64,000 nucleotides of DNA from Microbispora sp. H13382 (GCF_014161445.1 NZ_JABBXA010000013.1:148870-212869); one strand, 5' to 3'. Positions 14,933 through 24,498 are shown, numbered from the stretch's first letter. Notes: generated from the letters alone by a model not told the origin. Numbers and translations: made by a program.

Positions 14933-17737
14933 ATGAACGAACCGGCTCAAGACCCGGCATTCCGGAACCCCGCGCTGTCTCCCGCCGACCGGGTGGACGA
15001 CCTGCTCGGCAGGCTCACACTCGACGAGAAGATCGGCCTGCTGCACCAGTACCAGGCGCCCGTGGACCGGCTCGGCCTGCGGCCCTTCCGCACCGGCACC
15101 GAGGCCCTGCACGGCCTGGCCTGGCACGGCCCGGCCACCGTGTTCCCCCAGGCCGTCGGGCTGGCGAGCACCTGGAACCCCGACCTGGTCCGCCGGGTGG
15201 GGGACGCGACCGGCGACGAGGTCATGGCCTTCCACCTCAAGGACCCGCAGAGTGTGGGCCGCAACGTCTGGGCACCGGTGGTCAACCCGCTGCGCGACCC
15301 GCGCTGGGGCCGCAACGAGGAGGGCTACTCGGAGGACCCCTGGCTCACCGGCGTCATGGGCACGGCCTACGCGAGCGGCCTGCGCGGCAGCCACGAGGTG
15401 CTGAAGACGGCGCCCACGCTGAAGCACTTCCTCGGCTACAACAACGAGACCGATCGGTGCGTGACCTCCAGCGGCCTGCCGCCGCGGGTGCTGCACGAGT
15501 ACGAACTCAGGGCGTTCCGCCCGGCGCTGCAGGCCGGAGCCGCGGTGGCCGTGATGCCGTCGTACAACCTCGTCAACGGCCGGCCGGCCCACCTGTCGCC
15601 GCTGATCGACAGCCACCTGCGGACCTGGGCGCCCGACGACATCCTCGTGGTCAGCGACGCGTACGCGCCGGGCAACCTCGCCGGGATGCAGGGCTACCAC
15701 AAGGACCTGCCCCAGGCGTACGCGCACGCGATCAAGGCCGGGCTGGACAGCTTCACCCAGGACGACGCCGACAGCGCCACCACCCTCGGCCACATCAGGA
15801 CGGCGCTCGACCGCGGCCTGCTGACCGAGGCCGACATCGACGCCGCCGCCCGGCACGCGCTGTCGATCCGGGTGCGGCTGGGCGAGTTCGACCCCGCCAC
15901 GCCGTACGACGACATCACCCACGACGTGGTCAACAGCCCCGAGCACCGGCGGCTCGCGCGGGAGGCGGCCCGCCAGTCGATCACTCTGCTGAAGAACGAC
16001 GGTCTGCTTCCGCTGGCCGCCCCGCGTACGGTCGCGGTGATCGGCCCGCTGGCCGACGCGTTGTTCGAGGACTGGTACAGCGGCACGCTGCCGTACCAGG
16101 TGACGGCCCTGGCGGGGCTCGCCGAGCGGTGCGAGACCGTCTACTGCGAGGGCGTCGACCGGGTGGCCCTGCGCACCGAGGGCGGGTACGTCGGCGCGTC
16201 CGCCGACCCTGCGGGCGGGCCGCTGCACGTGGGGAGCGAGCGGTCCTGCTTCGACGTGTTCGACTGGGGCGGCGGCGCGTTCGCGTTCCGGTCCTGCGCC
16301 AACGGGCGGCACGTCTCGGCGGGGGAGGACGGCGTGCTGGTCAACGACCAGCCGGGCCCGAACGGCTGGGAGGTGCGCCAGACCTTCCGGATCGAGGAGC
16401 GGCCGAGGGGCGTCGTGCTGCGCAACATCTCCTCCGGCAGGTACGTCACCGTGGTGGACGGCGTCGTCCGCACCACCGACGACCCCGACGCCGCGGCCGT
16501 GCTGGCCGTGGAGCCGGTGGAGAGCGGCGCGGCCCGCGCGGCGGAGGCGGCGGCCCGCGCCGACGCCGCGGTCGTCGTGCTCGGCGACCACCCGCTGGTG
16601 AACGGCCGCGAGACCGAGGACCGTGCGACGCTGGCGCTGCCCGAGCGGCAGGAGGCCCTGCTGAAGGCCGTCCACGCGGCCAACCCGGCCACGGTGCTGG
16701 TGATCTCCAGCGGCTACCCCTTCGCGGTCACCTGGGCGCAGGAGCACCTGCCCGCGATCGTCTGGTCGTCGCACGGCGGCCAGGAGTACGGCCACGCGCT
16801 CGCCGGCGTGCTGCTCGGCGACGACGACCCGGGCGGCCGCCTCACCCAGACGTGGTACCGCTCGGCCGCCGAGCTGCCCGACCTGCTCGACTACGACATC
16901 ATCGCCTCCGACGCCACCTACCTCTACTACCGCGGCCGGTCGCTCTACCCGTTCGGGCACGGCCTGAGCTACACCCGCTTCGCGTACTCCGGTCTGGAAC
17001 TGTCGTCGGCGGAGGTCACCGAGGACGAGACGCTGACCGTCAGCGTGACCGTGACGAACGCGGGCGAGCGCGCGGGGGAGGAGGTCGTGCAGTTCTACAC
17101 CCACCAGCGGCGCTCGCGGGTGAAGCAGCCGCTACGCCAGCTGCGCGGTTTCGCCAAGGTGCGGCTCGCGCCGGGCGAGAGCCGCACGGTGTCGGTGGAC
17201 GTGCCGGTCGGCGACCTGGCCTTCTGGGACGTGACGCGGGGCAGGTTCGTGGTCGAGGAGGCCGCGCACAAGGTGCAGGTGGGCGCCTCGTCGGGGGACA
17301 TCCGCCTGTGCGCGTCCTTCCGCGTGCGGGGCGAGCGCATCCCGCCCCGGGACCTGACCGTGGGGTCACTGGACGCGGCCGACCACGACGAGTACGACGG
17401 TGTGGTGCTGTGCGACGCCGCGCTCGACGCCGGGGACGCGGTGCGCTCCACGTCACCGGGATCGTGGATCGTCTTCCGCGACTGCGATTTCGCGGACGGG
17501 GAGCTGTCGGCCTGCGTGCTGGCGGTGTCGAGCGACGAGGGAGGGGTGGTCACGCTGCGGCTCGACGATCCCCTGACCGGCGAGGTCGCCGGCGCGGTCA
17601 GCGTCCCGCCCACGGTCGCCAGGCATGATTTCGTCGAGGTGAGCACCCCTCTGGCGGGAGCGGCCGGAGTGCGCGATCTTTATGTGGTGTACGAGAGCGA
17701 GGGGGTCACGGTGAACGCGCTGGGGTTCTGCCGGTGA
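14933..17737 (+). CDS. GH3 beta-glucosidase/beta-xylosidase with fascin-like insert and CBM6-like tail
   Basis: 934 residues. The GH3 barrel domain (about 15-340) carries the RDPRWGRNEEGYSEDP and KHF blocks and the nucleophile region VVSDAYAPGNL with Asp242. The alpha/beta sandwich starts near 345 (SITLLKNDGLLPL) and resumes near 540 (VVVLGDHPLVNGRE). Between them, about 420-530 resembles a fascin-like beta-trefoil (AFRSCANGRHVSAG, VLRNISSGRYVTV). An FnIII-like domain follows (LYPFGHGLSYTRF onward). The last ~140 residues (WIVFRDCDF to VNALGFCR) look like a CBM6-type carbohydrate-binding module. There is no signal peptide, so it acts on imported oligosaccharides. It is first in the operon; its TGA overlaps the LacI GTG start by 3 bases. 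Confidence 0.85.
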   Translation: MNEPAQDPAFRNPALSPADRVDDLLGRLTLDEKIGLLHQYQAPVDRLGLRPFRTGTEALHGLAWHGPATVFPQAVGLASTWNPDLVRRVGDATGDEVMAFHLKDPQSVGRNVWAPVVNPLRDPRWGRNEEGYSEDPWLTGVMGTAYASGLRGSHEVLKTAPTLKHFLGYNNETDRCVTSSGLPPRVLHEYELRAFRPALQAGAAVAVMPSYNLVNGRPAHLSPLIDSHLRTWAPDDILVVSDAYAPGNLAGMQGYHKDLPQAYAHAIKAGLDSFTQDDADSATTLGHIRTALDRGLLTEADIDAAARHALSIRVRLGEFDPATPYDDITHDVVNSPEHRRLAREAARQSITLLKNDGLLPLAAPRTVAVIGPLADALFEDWYSGTLPYQVTALAGLAERCETVYCEGVDRVALRTEGGYVGASADPAGGPLHVGSERSCFDVFDWGGGAFAFRSCANGRHVSAGEDGVLVNDQPGPNGWEVRQTFRIEERPRGVVLRNISSGRYVTVVDGVVRTTDDPDAAAVLAVEPVESGAARAAEAAARADAAVVVLGDHPLVNGRETEDRATLALPERQEALLKAVHAANPATVLVISSGYPFAVTWAQEHLPAIVWSSHGGQEYGHALAGVLLGDDDPGGRLTQTWYRSAAELPDLLDYDIIASDATYLYYRGRSLYPFGHGLSYTRFAYSGLELSSAEVTEDETLTVSVTVTNAGERAGEEVVQFYTHQRRSRVKQPLRQLRGFAKVRLAPGESRTVSVDVPVGDLAFWDVTRGRFVVEEAAHKVQVGASSGDIRLCASFRVRGERIPPRDLTVGSLDAADHDEYDGVVLCDAALDAGDAVRSTSPGSWIVFRDCDFADGELSACVLAVSSDEGGVVTLRLDDPLTGEVAGAVSVPPTVARHDFVEVSTPLAGAAGVRDLYVVYESEGVTVNALGFCR

Positions 17738-18735
17738 GGACCGTGACGATCGCCGACGTCGCCAAGCACGCGGGGGTCGCCGTCTCCACGGTGTCGTACG
17801 TGCTGAGCGGTAAGCGGGCGATCTCGGCGACCACGCGGCAGCGGGTCCTGGACAGCGTGCGTGCGCTCGGTTACCACCCCAACGCCGGCGCCCGCGCCCT
17901 GGCGAGCAAGCGCGCGAAGGTCATCGCGCTGGTGCTGCCGCTGCGGGCCGGCATGAACCTGCCGGTCCTCATGCAGTTCGCGACCTCGGTCGTCACCACG
18001 GCCCGGCAGTACGACCACGACGTGCTTCTCATGACGGCCGACGAGGGAGCGGACGGGCTGCACCGGGTGGCGGCCAGCGCGCTGGTCGACGGGCTGCTGC
18101 TGATGGACGTGGAGATCCACGACCCCCGCGTGCCGCTGCTGCGCAAGCTCGCCGAGCCGAGCGTGCTGATCGGTTTCCCGGCCGACCCCGAAGGGCTGAC
18201 CTGCGTCGACCTCGACTTCGCCCGGGCCGGGGCGCTGTGCGCCGACCACCTGGCCGACCTCGGGCATCGCGAGATCGCGCTGCTCGGCGCGCCGCGCGTG
18301 GTCTACGAGCGCGGCACGGGCTTCGCCGAGCGGACGATGGCGGGCTTCGTCGAAGCGGCCCGGCGGCACGGCCTGGAGGCCGACGCGCGGCCCTGCGAGG
18401 AGTCGTTCGACGAGGTCCACGCCGCCGTGAAGCTGCTGCTCGACGAGCGGCCGCGGCTGTCCGGGCTCGTCGTGCACAACGAGGCGGCCGCCGGCCATGT
18501 GCTGGGGGCGTTGCGGATCCTCGGCAGGCGGGTGCCCGAGGACGTTTCGGTGGTGGCGATCTGTCCGGACGACATCGCCGAGCGGGCCAGCCCCGCGCTG
18601 ACCTCCGTGCTCATTCCCGCCGAGGACGTCGGCAGGCAGGCGGTCCGGCTGCTCATGGCCAAGCTGGAGGGCCAGGCCGTACCTGACTCGACGCTCCTCG
18701 AACCCCGGCTGACGATCCGCGAAAGTTCACGATGA
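17734..18735 (+). CDS. LacI family transcriptional repressor of the beta-glucoside operon
   Basis: 333 residues from GTG 17734, overlapping the GH3 stop (GTGA). The N-terminal helix-turn-helix is typical (TIADVAKHAGVAVSTVSYVLSGKR, about 4-28), followed by the hinge helix (ARALASKR) and a periplasmic-binding-protein-type ligand domain with the usual C-terminal region PALTSVLIPAEDVGRQAVRLL. It lies between two glycosidase genes in a translationally coupled run, so it most likely represses its own operon through the two 14-bp palindromes upstream of the GH3 gene. The inducer is probably a beta-linked disaccharide such as cellobiose or xylobiose (inference). Confidence 0.9.
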   Translation: MRTVTIADVAKHAGVAVSTVSYVLSGKRAISATTRQRVLDSVRALGYHPNAGARALASKRAKVIALVLPLRAGMNLPVLMQFATSVVTTARQYDHDVLLMTADEGADGLHRVAASALVDGLLLMDVEIHDPRVPLLRKLAEPSVLIGFPADPEGLTCVDLDFARAGALCADHLADLGHREIALLGAPRVVYERGTGFAERTMAGFVEAARRHGLEADARPCEESFDEVHAAVKLLLDERPRLSGLVVHNEAAAGHVLGALRILGRRVPEDVSVVAICPDDIAERASPALTSVLIPAEDVGRQAVRLLMAKLEGQAVPDSTLLEPRLTIRESSR

Positions 18736-20015
18736 CCTCATTCCCCGACGGCTTCCTTTGGGGCGCCGCGACCGCGTCGTACCAGATCGAGGGCGCGGTG
18801 CGCGCCGACGGCCGCGTCCCCTCGATCTGGGACACCTTCTCCCACACCCCCGGCATGGTCGTTGACGGGCACACCGGCGACGTGGCCTGCGACCACTACA
18901 ACCGCTATCTCGAGGACGTCGAGATCATGGCGTGGCTGGGACTGAAGGCGTACCGGTTCTCGGTGGCCTGGCCGCGCCTCGCCGACCTGAGTTTCTACGA
19001 CCGCCTCGTCGACGCCCTGCTCGACAGGGGGATCACGCCCGTCGCGACGCTCTACCACTGGGATCTGCCGCAGACGCTGCAGGACGAGGGCGGCTGGGCC
19101 AACCGCGACACCGCCTACCGGTTCGCCGACTACACCGCCGCCGTGCACAAGCGCCTCGGCGACCGCGTCGCCACCTGGACGACGCTCAACGAGCCCTGGG
19201 TGTCGGCGTTCGTGGGGTACGCCTCGGGCCGGCACGCGCCCGGCGTGACCGACCCGGCCGCCGCGTTCGCCGCCGCCCACCACCTGATGCTCGCGCACGG
19301 CCTCGGTGTGCAGGCGCTGCGGGCGGGAGGCGCGGAATCGGTCTCGCTGACGCTGAACCTGACGCCGATCCTCGGCGACGCCGAGCCGGCCCGCCTGATC
19401 GACGGGCTGGCGAACCGGCTCTTCCTCGATCCCGTGCTGCGCGGCGAGTACCCCGCCGACGTCCTCGCCCACCTGGAACGTTTCACCGAGGTCGACCTGG
19501 ACGACCTGCCCACCATCGCGCAGCCGATCGACGTGCTCGGCGTCAACTACTACACGGTCAACCGGGTCGTCGCCGACCCCTCGTCCGAGGGGCATCCGGA
19601 GTATCCCGGCAGCGAGGGCATCGCCTGGGAGGACCCGCACGGCCCGGTCACCGAGATGGACTGGGAGATCAACCCGGCAGGGCTGGAGGACCTGCTCCTA
19701 CGGCTGTCGCGGGACTACCCCGGCACGCCTTTGATGATCACGGAGAACGGTGCCGCCCTGACCGACGAGGTGGCCGACCCCGGCAGGATCTCCTACCTCG
19801 ACGCCCACTTCCGCGCCGCCCGGTCCGCCATGGACCGCGGCGCCGACCTGCGTGGCTACTTCGTGTGGTCGCTGCTGGACAACTTCGAGTGGGCCCGGGG
19901 CTACGACAAGCGGTTCGGGCTCGTCCGCGTCGACTACGAGACGCTGGAGCGCACGCCCCGCGACAGCGCCAGGTGGTACCGCGAGGTGATCGCCGGGAAC
20001 GGCCTCGCCGGCTGA
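18732..20015 (+). CDS. GH1 family beta-glucosidase
   Basis: 427 residues. The N-terminal signature FPDGFLWGAATASYQIEGA is the GH1 entry motif. The acid/base Glu154 lies in TLNEPW and the nucleophile Glu338 in ITENGA. The C-terminal NFEWARGYDKRFGLVRVDY block forms the aglycone site. It is slightly shorter than the usual ~450 residues. There is no signal peptide, so it is an intracellular exo-beta-glycosidase. The ATG overlaps the LacI stop (ATGA), so it is the third coupled gene of the operon. Together GH3 and GH1 would complete hydrolysis of imported beta-oligosaccharides. No sugar transporter is encoded with them. Confidence 0.93.
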   Translation: MTSFPDGFLWGAATASYQIEGAVRADGRVPSIWDTFSHTPGMVVDGHTGDVACDHYNRYLEDVEIMAWLGLKAYRFSVAWPRLADLSFYDRLVDALLDRGITPVATLYHWDLPQTLQDEGGWANRDTAYRFADYTAAVHKRLGDRVATWTTLNEPWVSAFVGYASGRHAPGVTDPAAAFAAAHHLMLAHGLGVQALRAGGAESVSLTLNLTPILGDAEPARLIDGLANRLFLDPVLRGEYPADVLAHLERFTEVDLDDLPTIAQPIDVLGVNYYTVNRVVADPSSEGHPEYPGSEGIAWEDPHGPVTEMDWEINPAGLEDLLLRLSRDYPGTPLMITENGAALTDEVADPGRISYLDAHFRAARSAMDRGADLRGYFVWSLLDNFEWARGYDKRFGLVRVDYETLERTPRDSARWYREVIAGNGLAG

Positions 20016-20033
20016 GGCCGCTCAACCCGCGTC

Positions 20034-20062
20034 CCGGCGGGGACCGCACCGGTCCCCGCCGG
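20034..20062 (+). terminator. Terminator of the glycosidase operon
   Basis: Perfect 12-bp stem (20034-20045 with 20051-20062) and 5-nt loop, 18 bp after the GH1 stop. It also stands at the end of the convergent oxygenase gene and may serve both. Confidence 0.75.
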
Positions 20063-20097
20063 CGACCGGGCCGATCGGGATCTTCCGAAGGCACACC

Positions 20098-21099
20098 TCA
20101 ACTCTCGCCCGGTACGGGCGGAAGCACGCGGTCGCCGAGGTGCGGGAAGACCTTGGCGACCTTCGCCGTCAGGTAGTCGCCGTACGTGCCGGTGAAGGCC
20201 CGCAGGTCCAGGCCGTCCCAGCGGGCCCGGCCCCCCTCGCGGCCGGGCAGGGCGGGCAGCGGCGGCACCTCGCAGTCCCAGCTCGGGTCGAAGAAGAAGG
20301 GGAAGGACAGCCTGTCGCGGCCCGTGGCGTTGCGCACGCGGTGCGGGGTCGACCGATACAGGCCGCCGGTCAGCTTGTCGAGCATGTCGCCGATGTTGCA
20401 GACCAGTGTGCCGGGGATGGGCGGAGCCTCGATCCAGCCGCGGGCGGTGTGCACCTGGAGGCCGGGATTGTCGTCCTGGAGTAGCAATGTCAGCAGGCCG
20501 TAGTCGGTGTGCTCGCCGACCCCCCACTCGTCCGGATCGGCGTACGGCGGGGGCGGATAGTGGAAGATCCGGAAGAGGATCGTGGGCGTGGCCGTGTACC
20601 CGGCGGCGAAGTAGTCCTCGTCGAGTCCCAGGCTCAGCGCCACGCCCCGCATGACCGCCTGCCCGACGTGGCTGAGGGCGTCCATGTACGCCAGCACCGC
20701 CGGGCGCATCTCGGGCACGTCGTCGGGGAAGAGGTTGCGCCCGTGCAGCGGCCGGGGATCGTCGTGGTCGTGCTCGGCGCCGAAGTAGACGCCCTCCTTC
20801 AGGTCGGGCCGGCCGGAGGTGAGCTCGCCGCCTACGGGGAAGTACCCGCGCCAGGCCCGCCCGCCCCGGTCCATGGAGATGCGCGACTTGTGCTCCGGCG
20901 GCAGCCGGAAGAACCGCGCCGCGGCCTCCTTGAGCCGTGCGATCAGGTCTTCGGGCACCCCGTGGCCGCTGATGTAGAAGAAGCCGCTGTCCAGGCAGGC
21001 CGCCTCGATCCGGCGCGCGACCTCGGCGCGCGCGTGGCCCGCTCCGGAGCCGGTGAGAGCGGACACGTCGATCACCGGCAGTGGCCCGGCTGTGTTCAT
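20098..21099 (-). CDS. 2-oxoglutarate/Fe(II)-dependent oxygenase, isopenicillin N synthase-like
   Basis: 333 residues. The N-terminal DIOX_N region (PVIDVSAL to [10 protein letters not shown]) and the core are complete. Iron ligands are visible as the HTD of [12 protein letters not shown] and the His of STPHRVRN. The RxS motif RLSFPFFF is the site that binds 2-oxoglutarate carboxylate. This makes it a general member of the IPNS/flavonol-synthase-like superfamily found widely in bacteria; true penicillin biosynthesis is not implied because no NRPS is nearby. The start ATG 21099 has GGAG 5 nt upstream and is preferred over the ATG 18 bases earlier. Substrate unknown. Confidence 0.88.
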   Translation of the reverse strand: MNTAGPLPVIDVSALTGSGAGHARAEVARRIEAACLDSGFFYISGHGVPEDLIARLKEAAARFFRLPPEHKSRISMDRGGRAWRGYFPVGGELTSGRPDLKEGVYFGAEHDHDDPRPLHGRNLFPDDVPEMRPAVLAYMDALSHVGQAVMRGVALSLGLDEDYFAAGYTATPTILFRIFHYPPPPYADPDEWGVGEHTDYGLLTLLLQDDNPGLQVHTARGWIEAPPIPGTLVCNIGDMLDKLTGGLYRSTPHRVRNATGRDRLSFPFFFDPSWDCEVPPLPALPGREGGRARWDGLDLRAFTGTYGDYLTAKVAKVFPHLGDRVLPPVPGES

Positions 21100-21281
21100 A
21101 TCTCCATATCCCACCATCCGGGGGCATCGTCCCGGAAGGCTCCTTTACCTGCTTGCCGGACGTGTTGCGCGTGCGGGGATTTCGCGCGCACAGGACCATC
21201 TCGTCCGGTTTGTCTCGTTACCGGCGTATAACGCCCTGAAGAGTAGATTTCTTACGCACGGTCAATCGGGCCGCATCGTAA

Positions 21282-22685
21282 GTGGGCGATCACGTGGGTT
21301 TCGGGGATCGATGGTCGGTCAGGAGCCGCATCGCGCTGTTCACCGGCACGGTGGTCGCCCTGCTGTGCGCCGGGTTTTCGGTCGTCCTGGTGTGGGCGCT
21401 GTACATGACGGCCGGCGAGAACCTCTTGAAGGAGGTGACGACGGCCGGTGCGCGGGTCGCCTACCTCGTGGACCGCGGGGAGGCCGGAAGCGTCCTGCCA
21501 TACGATCCCCCCTCCGCGCGCGACCGGCCCGTCCAGGTGGTGGGCCCGCAGGGCAGGGTGCGTGCGGCGACGCCGGACATGGCCGGAAAGCCGGCCATGG
21601 CGACCTTCCGTCCCCGGCCGCCGCTCCGTAAGGCCATACGGGAGGTCTGCGACGGTGTCTTCGGCCGGGACGGATGTCACATCGTGGTCGCGCAGCAGGT
21701 CTATCGCGACGGCGGAGACTGGATCGTCTACAGCGCCGCGCCGGCCAACGCCTTCGACGTCCCGCCGGGCCTGGTGGCCGGCCTGGCCGTGGGATCGGTG
21801 CTCGTCACCGCCGCCGTCGCGTACGGCACCCGGCGAAGCGTCAAGCGCGCGCTCATGCCGGTGCGGGCGATCCGGGGCGAGCTCGACGAGATCAACGCCT
21901 CGGACCTCGGGCGGCGGGTGCCGGTCCCGGAGGCCAAAGGAGAGATCCGCGAGCTCGCGCAGAGCGTCAACTACACGCTGGACCGGCTGGAGGAGACGCT
22001 CGAACAGCAACGGCGCTTCACCTCCGACGCGTCCCACGAACTGCGCAGCCCGATCACCGCGATCCGCGCGCAGGTGGAGGGCGCGCTCCTCGCGCCACAG
22101 GAGTCCGACGTGAGCGAGATCGGGCAGGCCGTGCTGAAGAGCCTCGACCGGCTCCAGGCGATCGCCGCCGACCTGCTGACGCTGGCCCGCCTGGACGCGG
22201 GCGCGCCCTGCGAGCGAGAGCCGCTGGACCTCGGCCGGCTCGTGGCCGCCAAGCTGGACACCCGCCGCCCGCTCAGGAGGGTCGTCCCGAATCTTGCCCC
22301 CGGCGTGATCGTCCGGGGGGACCGCATCCGGCTCGGCCGCCTGGTCACCAGCCTGCTCGACAACGCCGAGCGGCACGCCGCGACCACCGTACGGCTGGCC
22401 GTGCGGCGGGAGGACGCGCCCGACGGCGACCCCCGCTTCCGCTCCGGCGCGGCCGTCCTCGAGGTGCTCGACGACGGCGCGGGCATCGCGCGGAACCAGC
22501 GGGAGCTTGTCTTCCAGCGGTTCACCCGGCTCGACACGGCGCGCAGCAGGAACGCCGGGGGCGCGGGCCTGGGCCTGCCCATCGCCCGGCAGATCGCCGA
22601 GAGCCACGGCGGCACTCTGACGATCATCGACAGCCCGCACGGCGCGTGTTTCCTCCTGCGCCTGCCGCTCTCCCGGGAGTCCTGA
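21282..22685 (+). CDS. Sensor histidine kinase, orphan
   Basis: 467 residues from GTG 21282. Two membrane spans (about 15-40 and 162-182) bracket a ~120-residue sensor region. A HAMP segment follows, then the H-box SDASHELRSPITAIRAQ with His252 as phospho-acceptor. The ATPase domain has an N-box (LLDNAERHA), G1 (DDGAGI) and G2 (GGAGLGLPIA). The protein is complete. No response-regulator gene lies on either side: an oxygenase gene is divergent upstream and a DMT transporter follows. The signal and partner regulator cannot be deduced here. Confidence 0.9.
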   Translation: MGDHVGFGDRWSVRSRIALFTGTVVALLCAGFSVVLVWALYMTAGENLLKEVTTAGARVAYLVDRGEAGSVLPYDPPSARDRPVQVVGPQGRVRAATPDMAGKPAMATFRPRPPLRKAIREVCDGVFGRDGCHIVVAQQVYRDGGDWIVYSAAPANAFDVPPGLVAGLAVGSVLVTAAVAYGTRRSVKRALMPVRAIRGELDEINASDLGRRVPVPEAKGEIRELAQSVNYTLDRLEETLEQQRRFTSDASHELRSPITAIRAQVEGALLAPQESDVSEIGQAVLKSLDRLQAIAADLLTLARLDAGAPCEREPLDLGRLVAAKLDTRRPLRRVVPNLAPGVIVRGDRIRLGRLVTSLLDNAERHAATTVRLAVRREDAPDGDPRFRSGAAVLEVLDDGAGIARNQRELVFQRFTRLDTARSRNAGGAGLGLPIARQIAESHGGTLTIIDSPHGACFLLRLPLSRES

Positions 22686-22770
22686 TTTCCCGGGTCCGAA
22701 AACCGCTGCCGCTAATGTGTCATGCCCCACTACGCTCCTTACCGGCACATGAGCGGAGGGAATTGCACAT

Positions 22771-23709
22771 ATGCGACGGTGGCTTCCGTCTTTCATCCTG
22801 CTGGCGCTCGTCTGGGGGAACAGCTTCTTCTTCATCAAGGTGGCGCTCGGGAGCCTCCATCCGCTCCAGATCTCCTTCCTCCGGATGGCCGTCGGGGCGT
22901 TGACCCTGCTGGTCGCGGTGCTCGCGACCGGCCGCCGGCTGCCCCGCGACCCGCGCCTGTGGGGGCACTTCGCGGTCGCCTCCGTCGTGCTGACCACGGT
23001 GCCGTTCACTCTCTTCGGGTACGGCGAGCAGCACGTCTCCTCCGTCGTCGCGGCGATCTGGAACGCCACGACGCCGCTGTGCACGCTGCTGTTCGCGCTG
23101 CTCCTGCGCAGCGAGAAGGCGACGGCCGCCAGGGTGACCGGGCTCGGCCTCGGCTTCGCCGGCGTCATGGTGGTGCTGGGCGTGTGGCAGCCGATCTCCG
23201 GCGGCGCGGCCGTCGGCAGCCTGGCCTGCTTCGGCGCGGCCGCCTGCTACGGCGTGGGCGGGGCGTACATGGGCAGGTTCATCACCCCGCGCGGTGAGGA
23301 GCCGATGGTGCTGGCGGCCGCGCAGCTGGTCGCGGGAACGGCCGAACTCGCGGTGATCACGCCGCTCGCGGGGGTGAGCCTGGTCGAGGTCGACGTCCCT
23401 CTGACGGTCTGGGGCAGCCTCCTCGCGCTCGGCGCTTTCGGCACCGGCATCGCCTACCTGCTGCTGTACGGGATCCAGCGGAAGGTGGGAGTGACGGCCG
23501 CCTCTGCCGTGACCTACCTGATCCCGGTGTTCGCCGCCGCCTCCGGCGTGGTCTTCCTCGGCGAGCACCTGACCTGGAACCAGCCCGCCGGAGCGCTGGT
23601 GGTGCTGCTGGGCATCGCCGTGATCCAGGGGATCGTCCCCCGGCGCCGCGGCGGGCGTGCCGCCACGGCGGCACGCGCCGTCCCCGCCGAGACCGACGCC
23701 GCGGCCTGA
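22771..23709 (+). CDS. EamA/DMT-superfamily transporter
   Basis: 312 residues with about ten hydrophobic spans arranged as two EamA repeats. The first starts FILLALVWGNSFFFIKVAL and the second SLACFGAAACYGVGGAYMG. The end of each repeat has the usual pattern (VTYLIPVFAAASGVVFLGEHLTW, then a last span and a basic tail). These proteins export amino acids, nucleosides or other small metabolites, but substrate cannot be read from sequence. It starts at ATG 22771, with GGAGGG about 10 nt upstream. It is convergent with the DoxX-like gene. Confidence 0.88.
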   Translation: MRRWLPSFILLALVWGNSFFFIKVALGSLHPLQISFLRMAVGALTLLVAVLATGRRLPRDPRLWGHFAVASVVLTTVPFTLFGYGEQHVSSVVAAIWNATTPLCTLLFALLLRSEKATAARVTGLGLGFAGVMVVLGVWQPISGGAAVGSLACFGAAACYGVGGAYMGRFITPRGEEPMVLAAAQLVAGTAELAVITPLAGVSLVEVDVPLTVWGSLLALGAFGTGIAYLLLYGIQRKVGVTAASAVTYLIPVFAAASGVVFLGEHLTWNQPAGALVVLLGIAVIQGIVPRRRGGRAATAARAVPAETDAAA

Positions 23710-23739
23710 TCCGATCGGCGCGGCGCGCTCTCCGGCTCC

Positions 23740-24498
23740 TCAGCGGGCCGGGGGCGCCTCGGCCCGGCTCTCCGTGGTGGTGTCGTCGTCCCGCCTCGCA
23801 CGCCGCTGTCTCGGCGTGGCCTTGCGTACCGTCGTGGCCGGAGCCTCCCCGCCGGGCGGGTCCGCGACCGTCCCGGCGGCGGTGGAGCCCGTGTCCGCAC
23901 CGGCCGTCGGGGGCGGCTCCGGCGACCCGGGCGAGGGCCGCCGCTCCCCGGAGGAGGGATCGGGTGCCGCCGGGGCGGCGGGCCGTCCCGGCGATCCGTC
24001 CGCGCCCGGCTCGCCGGGCCATGGCGGGCGCAGCGCCGCGATGACCGCGTCGGCCTCGGCGTCGGCGGCGAACTCGCCGGCCGCCTCGGCCTCGCGCCGT
24101 TTGATCACCACCATGTGGTCGGCCGAGATGCGGCCCGCGCCGGTGACCGCCAGCAGCACGGAGGCGGCCCCGAGAGCCACGATCAGTTCGATGTCGCCCC
24201 CGGTGAGCGGCAGGCCGGTGTCCCCGGCCGTGAGCACGAACACCGCGAGGGCCTCGGCGAACAGCAGCAGTCCGACGACCGGCACGGCGAGGCCCGCGAT
24301 CAGCAGCGTGCCGCCCACCAGCTCGGTCAGCATGGTCACCGGCGCCCACACGTGGGGCAGCGGGGCCTGCAGCTCGGTGAACTGGTCGGCGGTGGCGTTG
24401 AGGCCGGCTTCGAGCTTCTGCCAGCCGTTGGCGAAGAAGATCCCGCCGACGCCCATGCGGGCGGCCAGCGAGGCTAAGTCGTGCAGGGTTTTCTTCAC
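23740..24498 (-). CDS. DoxX family membrane protein with long acidic/Pro-rich tail
   Basis: 252 residues. Residues ~1-140 have four hydrophobic spans in the DoxX order (GVGGIFFANGWQKLEAGL; MLTELVGGTLLIAGLAVPVVGLLLFAEALAVFVL; LIVALGAASVLLAVTGAGRISADH). The remaining ~110 residues are a Pro, Glu, Ala and Thr-rich hydrophilic tail without known motifs. DoxX proteins act in membrane redox processes or as small membrane subunits; no partner is nearby. The start is GTG 24498 with GGAGGA 5-6 nt upstream. That ribosome site lies within the left end of a tnpB element, which appears to have inserted right at the start of this gene. Confidence 0.8.
   Translation of the reverse strand: MKKTLHDLASLAARMGVGGIFFANGWQKLEAGLNATADQFTELQAPLPHVWAPVTMLTELVGGTLLIAGLAVPVVGLLLFAEALAVFVLTAGDTGLPLTGGDIELIVALGAASVLLAVTGAGRISADHMVVIKRREAEAAGEFAADAEADAVIAALRPPWPGEPGADGSPGRPAAPAAPDPSSGERRPSPGSPEPPPTAGADTGSTAAGTVADPPGGEAPATTVRKATPRQRRARRDDDTTTESRAEAPPAR

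Noticed and set aside
20098-21099. Penicillin biosynthesis (isopenicillin N synthase)
   Set aside because: Only the general 2OG-Fe oxygenase superfamily is supported; no ACV synthetase or other beta-lactam genes are present.
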